Assembly: GCA_902476875.1 (NCBI GenBank)
Contig: CABSFC010000008.1
Location: 1 to 47,786, forward strand
DNA from: an uncultured Oscillibacter sp.
GTDB lineage: Bacteria; Bacillota; Clostridia; Oscillospirales; Oscillospiraceae
DNA length: 47,786 nt
Direction: 5' to 3'
The notes below the pieces were generated by a model, which had not been told where the DNA came from, made no database searches, and worked only from the letters and a program-made list of their open reading frames with translations. Positions 6,709 to 15,854 of the stretch are shown piece after piece; position 1 is the first letter of the stretch, and each line of letters begins with the position of its first letter. The position numbers and the translations under genes were made by a program.

Positions 6709-8658
6709 ATGGCAGAAAACGAGATTTTAAACTCTACCGCCGTAGACGCGGCCAATGAGTACGACGCCTCGGAAATCCAGGTCCTGGAGGGGCTGGAGGC
6801 CGTCCGGAAGCGTCCCGGCATGTATATCGGCTCCACCTCCACCTCCGGTCTCCACCACCTGGTGTATGAGATCGTGGACAACGCCATCGACGAGGCCCTG
6901 GCGGGCTACTGCACGGAGATCCTGGTGCAGATCAACGAGGGCGACACCATCACCGTGGTGGACAACGGCCGCGGCATCCCCGTGGACATCCAGGCCCAGA
7001 CCGGCAAGCCGGCTCTGGAGGTGGTCTACACGGTCCTCCACGCCGGCGGCAAGTTCGGCGGCGGCGGCTACAAGGTCTCCGGCGGCCTCCACGGCGTGGG
7101 CGCGTCCGTGGTCAACGCCCTCAGCGAGTGGCTGACCGTCCAGGTCCACCGGGACGGAAAGATCCATGAGATGAAATTCTCCCGGGGCCACGTGACCCAG
7201 GAGATGACCGTCGTGGGCCAGACGGACCGCACCGGCACAACCGTAACCTTCAAACCGGACCCGGAGATGTTCGAGGACACGGTGTACAACTACGATACCC
7301 TCCACACCCGTATGCGGGAGGAGGCTTTCCTGAACGCCGGCCTGCGCATCCGCACCGTGGACAAGCGCCCCGGCCAGGAGCGGGACGACAGCATGTGCTA
7401 CGCCGGCGGCATCCGGGAATTTGTCACCTGGCTGAACAGGAGCAAGGACGCTCTGCACGAGGACGTCATTTACATGGCGGGCCAGAAGGACGACTCCGTG
7501 GCGGAGATCGCCATGCAGTACAACGACGCCTATAACGAGACCATCCTCTCCTTTGCCAACAACGTCCATACCCCCGAGGGCGGCATGCACGAGGAGGGCT
7601 TCAAGCGCGCCCTGACAACGGTCCTGAACAACTACGGCCGGAAGACCAAGATGCTGAAGGACGACGAGAAGGTCTCCGGCGAGGACTGCCGGGAGGGCCT
7701 GACCTGCGTTATCTCCGTCAAGCTGACCGACGCCCAGTTTGAGGGCCAGACCAAGGCAAAGCTTGGCAACAGCGAAATCCGGACGCTGGTGAACAACATC
7801 GTGGCGGACAAGCTGGACACCTTCCTGGAGGAGAACCCCCAGGTGGGCCGAATGATCCTGGACAAGGCCCTGATGGCCAACCGGGCCCGGGAGGCCGCCA
7901 AGAAGGCCCGGGAGTCCGTCCGCCGCAAGACGGGGCTGGAGTCCGGCCAGATGCCGGACAAGCTCCAGGACTGCAACGAGCGGGACCCCAGCCTGTGCGA
8001 GATCTACATCGTCGAGGGCGACTCCGCCGCCGGCTCCGCCATCCAGGGCCGGGACTCCCGGTTCCAGGCCATTTTGTCCATGTGGGGCAAGATGCTGAAT
8101 GTGGAAAAGGCCCGGGCGGACAAGATTTACGGCAACGACAAGCTGTATCCCATGATCGTGGCCCTGGGCGCCGGCATCGGCGAGGAGTTCAACATCGACA
8201 AGCTGCGGTATCACAAGATCATCATCATGGCGGATGCCGATGTGGACGGCGCCCACATCCGCACGCTGCTGCTGACCTTCTTCTTCCGCTATATGCGGCC
8301 CCTGATCGAGCGGGGCTATGTCTACTCCGCCGTGCCGCCGCTGTACAAGCTGACCCGGGGCAAGACGCAGCGGGTGGCCTATTCCGATGAGGAGCGGGAC
8401 AAAATCTCCGCCGAGATGCGGGGCGACAACCCCAGTGTCAAGATCGACATCTCCCGCTTCAAGGGCCTGGGCGAGATGGACCCCCACGAGCTGTGGGAGA
8501 CCACCATGGACCCGGAGAAGCGCACCCTGCGCCGCATCACGCTGGACGACGCGGTGAAGGCCGACGAGATCTTCACCATCCTGATGGGCGAAAAGGTGGA
8601 GCCCCGCAAGGAGTGGATCGAGACCAACGCCCAGTACGCGGTCAACATTGACATCTGA
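6709..8658 (+). CDS. gyrB: DNA gyrase subunit B
   Basis: GyrB is the ATPase subunit of gyrase, which introduces negative supercoils with GyrA. It has 649 residues. The GHKL ATPase domain shows the N-box (EIVDNAIDEALAG) and VVDNGRGIP. The TOPRIM domain shows EGDSAAGSA and IMADADVDGAHI. The segment after EGDSA reads QAILSMWGKMLNVEKA where E. coli has PLKGKILNVEKA, so Trp replaces the Lys at the quinolone-linked position. AAAGGAG precedes the ATG. gyrA follows 14 bp later. Confidence 0.98.
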   Translation: MAENEILNSTAVDAANEYDASEIQVLEGLEAVRKRPGMYIGSTSTSGLHHLVYEIVDNAIDEALAGYCTEILVQINEGDTITVVDNGRGIPVDIQAQTGKPALEVVYTVLHAGGKFGGGGYKVSGGLHGVGASVVNALSEWLTVQVHRDGKIHEMKFSRGHVTQEMTVVGQTDRTGTTVTFKPDPEMFEDTVYNYDTLHTRMREEAFLNAGLRIRTVDKRPGQERDDSMCYAGGIREFVTWLNRSKDALHEDVIYMAGQKDDSVAEIAMQYNDAYNETILSFANNVHTPEGGMHEEGFKRALTTVLNNYGRKTKMLKDDEKVSGEDCREGLTCVISVKLTDAQFEGQTKAKLGNSEIRTLVNNIVADKLDTFLEENPQVGRMILDKALMANRAREAAKKARESVRRKTGLESGQMPDKLQDCNERDPSLCEIYIVEGDSAAGSAIQGRDSRFQAILSMWGKMLNVEKARADKIYGNDKLYPMIVALGAGIGEEFNIDKLRYHKIIIMADADVDGAHIRTLLLTFFFRYMRPLIERGYVYSAVPPLYKLTRGKTQRVAYSDEERDKISAEMRGDNPSVKIDISRFKGLGEMDPHELWETTMDPEKRTLRRITLDDAVKADEIFTILMGEKVEPRKEWIETNAQYAVNIDI

Positions 8659-8672
8659 GGAGGTGACGGAAC

Positions 8673-11171
<2,499 letters not shown>

Positions 11172-11189
11172 AGCCGGAAAGGAGTTTCC

Positions 11190-11624
11190 ATGAACAGAAA
11201 ACGGGGCCGCATCACGGTCCAGTCCCAGCCCACAAAAGAGACCCGGGCCTTTCAGCGGCTGGCCACGCTCCCCTTTTTGATCGTCAGTATCTTCTTTGTG
11301 ATCATCGGCGTCACGCAGATCATTCCCATGGCCGGCCTGTTCGGCGTGGTGTGGACGCTGGTTGCGGTGAGCTTTGTGGTCATCGGCATTGTGGAGCTGG
11401 TGCGGAAAAACGGCATGGCCCACCGGGTGGGCTACGATGTGGAGACCGGCCTGGACAGAAGCATCGTGGGCATCATGGAGGATGTGGCGGAGGGAGAGCC
11501 CGCCGCCCGCCCCGCCGGGGACACGGAGGGCCGCCTGCTGGAGCTGCAAAGCCTCTATGACCGCAGTCTCGTCACCCGGGAGGAGTATGAGGAAAAGCGG
11601 AAAGAGATTTTGAAGGACCTGTAA
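11190..11624 (+). CDS. SHOCT-domain membrane protein
   Basis: This 144-residue protein has two transmembrane segments (about residues 27-46 and 52-70) and a soluble C-terminus. It ends in a SHOCT-type oligomerisation motif (ELQSLYDRSLVTREEYEEKR). GGAAAGGAG precedes the ATG. It follows gyrA by 18 bp and may be co-transcribed with it. SHOCT domains mediate oligomerisation; a specific role cannot be assigned. Confidence 0.8.
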   Translation: MNRKRGRITVQSQPTKETRAFQRLATLPFLIVSIFFVIIGVTQIIPMAGLFGVVWTLVAVSFVVIGIVELVRKNGMAHRVGYDVETGLDRSIVGIMEDVAEGEPAARPAGDTEGRLLELQSLYDRSLVTREEYEEKRKEILKDL

Positions 11625-11706
11625 AACAGCGGAATATTTCCCTCCGGCCCGGCGCCACAATTGAGCCAGATGGGGAATTATCGGCCCAAAATGGAGGATA
11701 CCGCTG

Positions 11707-12195
11707 ATGAAATGGGATATGACAGATGATCCCGATTTCTGTGAGGTCACGCCTATTGAATACGAAGAGAATGAATACTCTTTGGGATATAGTCTTGCAA
11801 AACAGTTCAGCCACAGTTTTTTCAGTAGAAAAATCCGTGGGCCCGCATGGTTTTATATGTTCCTCATCGGTGGGGCCATGCTATTCTGCGGACGCGGCTG
11901 GGCTTGGCGCGTGGCAGCGTTTCTCTTCCTGCTGGGCGGCGTTTTCCCTATGGTTCAAAACACCCGTCAGATACAAAAAGGACAGCAGCCTTCCATTGGC
12001 TGGTGGACGCTGGCCGAACAAGCCTGCTTGTTTACCGCGGGAATGATTTTGACGATCGGCGGCTGGCAAAGCGGCATCCGCAGTGTCAGCTTTGCTTTAG
12101 GACTTGTGATCGCTGTGATCTGTCCCTGGATTTTTGCCTTTACCGCTGTCCTGCTGCAAGAGCAGAAGAAAAATCAGCACAAAACACGAAAGTGA
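11707..12195 (+). CDS. Hypothetical multi-pass membrane protein
   Basis: The protein has 162 residues, an acidic N-terminal 40 residues and about four hydrophobic spans (for example MFLIGGAMLFCG, VAAFLFLLGGVFPMV, ACLFTAGMILTIGGW and FALGLVIAVICPWIFAFTAVLL). ATGGAGGATACC precedes the ATG. Codon use is less GC-rich than its neighbours. The family is not recognised. It ends 16 bp before rnhA. Confidence 0.75.
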   Translation: MKWDMTDDPDFCEVTPIEYEENEYSLGYSLAKQFSHSFFSRKIRGPAWFYMFLIGGAMLFCGRGWAWRVAAFLFLLGGVFPMVQNTRQIQKGQQPSIGWWTLAEQACLFTAGMILTIGGWQSGIRSVSFALGLVIAVICPWIFAFTAVLLQEQKKNQHKTRK

Positions 12196-12211
12196 CCCAA
12201 AGGAGCGACCC

Positions 12212-12649
12212 ATGAAAACAGTCACCATCTACACCGACGGCGCCTGCTCCGGCAACCCCGGCCCCGGAGGATGGGGCGCGATTCTGATGTACGGCCCGCA
12301 TAAAAAGGAACTGTCCGGCGGCGAGGCCAATACCACCAACAACCGCATGGAACTGACCGCCGTCATCCAGGCCCTGTCCCTTTTGAAGGAGCCGTGCGTC
12401 GTGGACCTGTGGTCCGACTCCAAGTACGTCATCGACGGCCTGGAAAAGGGTTGGGCAAAGAGCTGGCAGAGGCGGGGCTGGGTCAAAAGCGACAAAAAGC
12501 CCGCCCTGAACCCCGACCTGTGGGAGCGGCTTCTGGAGCTGACGGACATCCACTCCCTGCGCTACCACTGGGTCAAAGGCCACGCGGACAACGAATTCAA
12601 CAACCGCTGCGACGAACTGGCGGTGGCGGAGAGCCAGAAGTACAAATAG
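12212..12649 (+). CDS. rnhA: Ribonuclease HI
   Basis: RNase HI cleaves the RNA strand of RNA-DNA hybrids. It has 145 residues. The catalytic set is visible: Asp9 (YTDGACSGNPGPGGWG), Glu47 (NRMEL), Asp69 (WSDSKYVIDG), Asp134 (NRCDELA), with His124 in the flexible loop (KGHADNEF). AAAGGAGCGACCC fixes the start; longer upstream frames lie in the preceding gene. The last 63 bp before the final codon are duplicated exactly at 12801-12863, so the C-terminus including Asp134 exists twice in the DNA, once inside this intact gene. Confidence 0.96.
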   Translation: MKTVTIYTDGACSGNPGPGGWGAILMYGPHKKELSGGEANTTNNRMELTAVIQALSLLKEPCVVDLWSDSKYVIDGLEKGWAKSWQRRGWVKSDKKPALNPDLWERLLELTDIHSLRYHWVKGHADNEFNNRCDELAVAESQKYK

Positions 12650-12800
12650 AGCCCACGTGGCCTGGGGCCCCGCAACGCGGGGCGGCGCGGAAGCGCCGTA
12701 CAAGCATTTTGCGCGGCAAAATCTTGGCGCAGGGCGGATTCATTCCGCCCGGAGCAAATGAGATCAAAGGGCTCCCATCCGGCTTTGCCGGATGGGAAAA
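12643..12800. repeat. Hairpin-array insert after rnhA (element A)
   Basis: This 158-bp insert lies between two identical 63-bp copies of the rnhA 3' end. It supplies the final Lys codon and TAG stop of rnhA and then packs five hairpins: CCCCGC/GCGGGG, GGCGC/GCGCC, ATTTTGC/GCAAAAT, GGGCGGA/TCCGCCC and CCCATCCGGC/GCCGGATGGG. An outer pair GAGCCC (12649) and GGGCTC (12769) could close the structure. No gene is seen inside it. It resembles a non-autonomous mobile or structured intergenic element; the family is unknown. Confidence 0.75.
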
Positions 12801-12863
12801 CCACGCGGACAACGAATTCAACAACCGCTGCGACGAACTGGCGGTGGCGGAGAGCCAGAAGTA
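12801..12863 (+). pseudogene. Duplicated 3' end of rnhA
   Basis: This is an exact 63-bp copy of 12580-12642, encoding HADNEFNNRCDELAVAESQK followed by a variant end (Tyr-Pro-stop instead of Tyr-Lys-stop). No start codon in frame precedes it, so it is a gene fragment. The native rnhA terminator follows this copy, suggesting that this is the original gene end and that the intact gene now ends in the other copy. Confidence 0.85.
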
Positions 12864-12874
12864 TCCGTAAGAAA

Positions 12875-12908
12875 TGGAGGGGCCGGCGGCTGCGGCCCCT
12901 CCATTTTT
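12875..12908 (+). terminator. rnhA terminator
   Basis: An 11-bp stem TGGAGGGGCCG/CGGCCCCTCCA is followed by TTTTT. It lies just after the duplicated rnhA end. Confidence 0.85.
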
Positions 12909-13068
12909 CAGCGTGTAAAAGGGACATTTCCCAGGTAATCGTTTGCTCTGGCAAACATTCACAAACTGTTCACAGACAAATCATAATTCCGCAAAAATTC
13001 TCGGGTATCTTAATACTCAGCAAAGGGTCCTCCCAACCCGATGCGTTTTCTCCCTCCTAAAACACACA

Positions 13069-13103
13069 CAGCAAAAGGACCGCTATCGGCGGTCCTTTTG
13101 CTG
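13069..13103 (+). terminator. Strong hairpin in the nadE upstream region
   Basis: A perfect 15-bp stem CAGCAAAAGGACCGC/GCGGTCCTTTTGCTG has a 5-base loop and no strong T-run after it. It sits in the otherwise gene-free, more AT-rich stretch 12909-13182 before nadE and could be a terminator remnant or leader structure. Nothing else is recognised in that stretch except a possible -10 (TAAGAT) near 13141. Confidence 0.5.
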
Positions 13104-13182
13104 TTCCATCCACATCTTGCTTTTTTCTCCGCCGCGGGGTAAGATAACTCCATCAAAACATCTTGTTCAGGAGGTCGTTTCC

Positions 13183-15093
13183 ATGAAAGACGGTTTCATC
13201 TCTGTTGCCTGCGGTACGCCGAAGCTGCGGCTGGCCGACTGCGACTATAACGCGGAGCAGACCTTCACCATGATGCGCAAGGCCGACAAGGCCGGCGTCA
13301 GGGTGCTGGTGCTGCCGGAGCTGGGCCTGACGGGCTACACCTGCGGCGATCTGTTCTACCAGGACGCCCTGCTGCGGGGCGCGGAGCAGGCTCTGGACAC
13401 GGTCCTGGCGGCCACCCGGAATCTGGAGGTCGTCACGGCGTTGGGCATGCCGGTGCGAAAGGAAAACAAACTGTATAACTGCGCGGTAATTATACAAAAA
13501 GGAAAGATTCTGGGCGTCGTGCCCAAGACCCATCTGCCCAATTACGGCGAATTTTACGAGAAGCGCCAGTTCTCCCCCGCGCCCCGGGACGGCGGCGCCG
13601 TGACCCTCTGCGGGCAGGAGGCGCCCTTCGGCAGGCTGGTGTTCCCCTGCCGGGAGGTGCCGGAGCTGGTGCTGGGCTTTGAGATCTGCGAGGACATGTG
13701 GGCCCCCGTCTCCCCCGCCGTGGACCTGGCGGCGGCCGGCGCCACCGTCATCGGCAACCTGTCCGCCAGCAACGACATCATCGGAAAGGACAGCTACCGC
13801 CGCCACCTGGTCAGTATGCAGTCCGCAAAGCTTTTGTGCGGCTACGTCTACTCCAGCGCCGGCGAGGGCGAGTCCTCCTCCGACGTGGTGTTCGGCGCCC
13901 ATCAGATGATCGCGGAGAACGGCACCATGCTCCAGGAGAGCCGGTTCGAGGCGGGGCTCCACACCTCCGAGATCGACGTGCAGAAGCTGTGCTATGAGCG
14001 CCGCCGGACCCAGATGTTCGGCGATGTCCCGACGGATGTCCAGACGGTCCCCCTCTCCTTGACGGTGCGGGACACCACCCTGACCCGCTACGTTGCCCCC
14101 CAGCCCTTCGTCCCCGAGGGCAAGGAGGACCGGGACGCCCGCTGCCGGGAGATTCTGCTGATCGCCTCGTTGGGATTGAAGCAGCGGCTGGAGCACACCG
14201 GGGCGAAGACCGCCGTGGTGGGCCTCTCCGGCGGGCTGGACTCCACCCTGGCGGTGCTGATCACCGGCCTTGCCATGAAGATGCTGGACCGGCCCATGAC
14301 GGACATCGTGGCCGTCACCATGCCCTGCTTCGGCACCACCGACCGCACGAAAAACAACGCCGTCATCCTGGCGGAGCAGCTGGGCGCCACCCTGCGGACC
14401 GTGGACATTTCGAACACCGTCCGCAGCCACTTCCGGGACATCGGCCACCAAATGGAGGACCACTCTGTCACCTTTGAAAACGGCCAGGCCCGGGAGCGCA
14501 CACAGGTGCTGATGGACATCGCCAACGCCACCGGCGGCATCGTCATCGGCACCGGCGACCTCAGCGAGCTGGCCCTGGGCTGGTGCACCTACAACGGCGA
14601 CCACATGAGTATGTACGGCGTCAACGCCTCCATCCCCAAGACCCTGGTGCGGCATCTGGTGCGGTACCTGTCCCGGGACAACGCGGAGAGCGACGAGGCC
14701 CTCCACGACGTGCTGGAGGACATTCTGGACACCCCCGTCTCCCCGGAGCTGCTGCCCGCCGTCAAGGGCGAGATCAGCCAGCGGACGGAGGACCTGGTGG
14801 GGCCCTATGAGCTCCACGACTTCTTCCTGTACTACATTCTCCGCTGGGGCTTCTCGCCCCGGAAGGTGTACCGCCTGGCCCTGTACGCCCTGGGCAAGCA
14901 GTACAGCCGGGATGTGATCTTAAAGTGGCTGAAGACCTGCTACCGCCGCTTCTTCACCCAGCAGTTCAAGCGCAACTGCCTCCCCGACGGCCCCAAGGTG
15001 GGCTCCGTGGCCCTCAGCCCCCGGGGCGACTGGCGGATGCCGTCTGACGCAAAGATGAATCTGTGGCAGGCGGAATTGGAGACGCTGCAATAA
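13183..15093 (+). CDS. nadE: Glutamine-dependent NAD+ synthetase
   Basis: This enzyme makes NAD+ from deamido-NAD+, ATP and glutamine. It has 636 residues in two domains. The N-terminal nitrilase-like glutaminase carries Glu (LPELGLTGYTCGDL), Lys (PKTHLPNYGEFYEKR) and Cys (FEICEDMWAP). The C-terminal synthetase carries the ATP pyrophosphatase loop GLSGGLDSTLA. AGGAGGTCGTTTCC fixes the start at 13183; a longer in-frame extension begins in non-coding sequence. The 56 bp at 15032-15087 encoding the C-terminus are repeated exactly at 15235-15290. Confidence 0.96.
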   Translation: MKDGFISVACGTPKLRLADCDYNAEQTFTMMRKADKAGVRVLVLPELGLTGYTCGDLFYQDALLRGAEQALDTVLAATRNLEVVTALGMPVRKENKLYNCAVIIQKGKILGVVPKTHLPNYGEFYEKRQFSPAPRDGGAVTLCGQEAPFGRLVFPCREVPELVLGFEICEDMWAPVSPAVDLAAAGATVIGNLSASNDIIGKDSYRRHLVSMQSAKLLCGYVYSSAGEGESSSDVVFGAHQMIAENGTMLQESRFEAGLHTSEIDVQKLCYERRRTQMFGDVPTDVQTVPLSLTVRDTTLTRYVAPQPFVPEGKEDRDARCREILLIASLGLKQRLEHTGAKTAVVGLSGGLDSTLAVLITGLAMKMLDRPMTDIVAVTMPCFGTTDRTKNNAVILAEQLGATLRTVDISNTVRSHFRDIGHQMEDHSVTFENGQARERTQVLMDIANATGGIVIGTGDLSELALGWCTYNGDHMSMYGVNASIPKTLVRHLVRYLSRDNAESDEALHDVLEDILDTPVSPELLPAVKGEISQRTEDLVGPYELHDFFLYYILRWGFSPRKVYRLALYALGKQYSRDVILKWLKTCYRRFFTQQFKRNCLPDGPKVGSVALSPRGDWRMPSDAKMNLWQAELETLQ

Positions 15094-15234
15094 CAGAAAA
15101 CGCAGGGAGCCAGTCGCCCTATCGGGTCCCCGCGGCAAACCAGCGAAGCGTTTGCCGTGGGGAAAGGAGGAGCTGCGGAATGAGTGAGCTTTCGCCGCAG
15201 GCGGAAGCGAGGGATATGGAGTGGGCGACGACGC
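15088..15234. repeat. Hairpin-rich insert after nadE (element B)
   Basis: This 147-bp insert lies between two identical 56-bp copies of the nadE 3' end and supplies the last Gln codon and TAA stop of nadE. It holds a 13-bp hairpin with one mismatch (CCCCGCGGCAAAC/GTTTGCCGTGGGG), a CTTTCGCC/GGCGGAAG hairpin, and an outer pair GTCGCCC (15113) and GGGCGAC (15223) that could close the whole element. Its first bases (CAATAAC) resemble those of element A (CAAATAG). It differs in the rest of its sequence. Confidence 0.75.
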
Positions 15235-15296
15235 GGCGGATGCCGTCTGACGCAAAGATGAATCTGTGGCAGGCGGAATTGGAGACGCTGAACTGA
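15180..15296 (+). CDS. Chimeric small ORF: element B plus nadE C-terminus
   Basis: This 38-residue ORF starts MSELSPQAEARDMEWATT from element B and then runs into the second copy of the nadE tail (RMPSDAKMNLWQAELETL), ending Asn-stop. AAAGGAGG lies 9 bases before the ATG, a credible ribosome-binding site. It could be expressed from the nadE transcript. Whether it is translated or functional is unknown; the alternative is a chance product of the insertion. Confidence 0.35.
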   Translation: MSELSPQAEARDMEWATTRRMPSDAKMNLWQAELETLN

Positions 15297-15324
15297 GAAC
15301 GCGCGGAGCGAGGAGGGTGGAAGC

Positions 15325-15813
15325 ATGAGAAAAAGGATTGTGTGTAGCTTGCTCTGCCTCCTGCTGCTGGCTGGCTGCGGGGCCGATGCTGCTCCCGCTC
15401 CGGAGAAAAGCAAGCTGGACGCCGTCCCCTTTCAGGAGGGGCAGTTGTACGCCGCCGCGTATCTGGGCTACCAGGAGATGGAGGATCTCCCGTTCTACGC
15501 GGAGAACTATCTGGACGGGGAGGACCCGCCGGTCCACTATTTTTCCGACGGCGATTACTATCTGATCATCCCCAGATACCCGAATACGGCCGTGGCGCTG
15601 TACAGACTCAACATAGAGACCACGGGAGCGGAGCTGGTCTATGAGGACGCGTCCTGCGGGCCGTTCATCCTCCAGTGCAACGTCAGCGATATTGTTTCAG
15701 ACGCTGAGATCCGATTGACATACCAAGGTGAGACCGTATCGTTTTCCCCATATATCTCTCTGGCGGACGGGAGCGTCCAGGTGGGAGAGCGGGGCCTGGA
15801 CATCACCCAATAA
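15325..15813 (+). CDS. Putative lipoprotein
   Basis: This 162-residue protein has a lipoprotein signal peptide: basic start MRKRIVCS, hydrophobic core LLCLLLLAG and lipobox LAGC with Cys19 as the lipidated residue. The mature part is acidic and predicted to be outside the membrane. GAGGAGGGTGG precedes the ATG. The family is not recognised. It follows the duplicated nadE end by 28 bp and ends at a bidirectional terminator. Confidence 0.8.
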   Translation: MRKRIVCSLLCLLLLAGCGADAAPAPEKSKLDAVPFQEGQLYAAAYLGYQEMEDLPFYAENYLDGEDPPVHYFSDGDYYLIIPRYPNTAVALYRLNIETTGAELVYEDASCGPFILQCNVSDIVSDAEIRLTYQGETVSFSPYISLADGSVQVGERGLDITQ

Positions 15814-15848
15814 AAAAACCGGCGGAGGATATGCCTCCGCCGGTTTTT
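15813..15848. terminator. Bidirectional terminator
   Basis: A 13-bp stem AAACCGGCGGAGG/CCTCCGCCGGTTT is flanked by A-run and T-run, serving the lipoprotein gene on the plus strand and the P-type ATPase gene on the minus strand. Confidence 0.9.
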
Positions 15849-15854
15849 CAGCCG

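Noticed and set aside
12580..12863. Simple tandem duplication of the rnhA end region
   Set aside because: Sequence after the two copies differs, so a single tandem duplication of a larger unit does not explain the structure.
12394..12870. Long frame running through element A into the duplicated rnhA tail
   Set aside because: Its start is out of frame inside rnhA, and the element portion shows no coding signature.
12943..13182. N-terminal extension of nadE
   Set aside because: It covers non-coding, hairpin-containing sequence; the strong AGGAGGT site supports the start at 13183.
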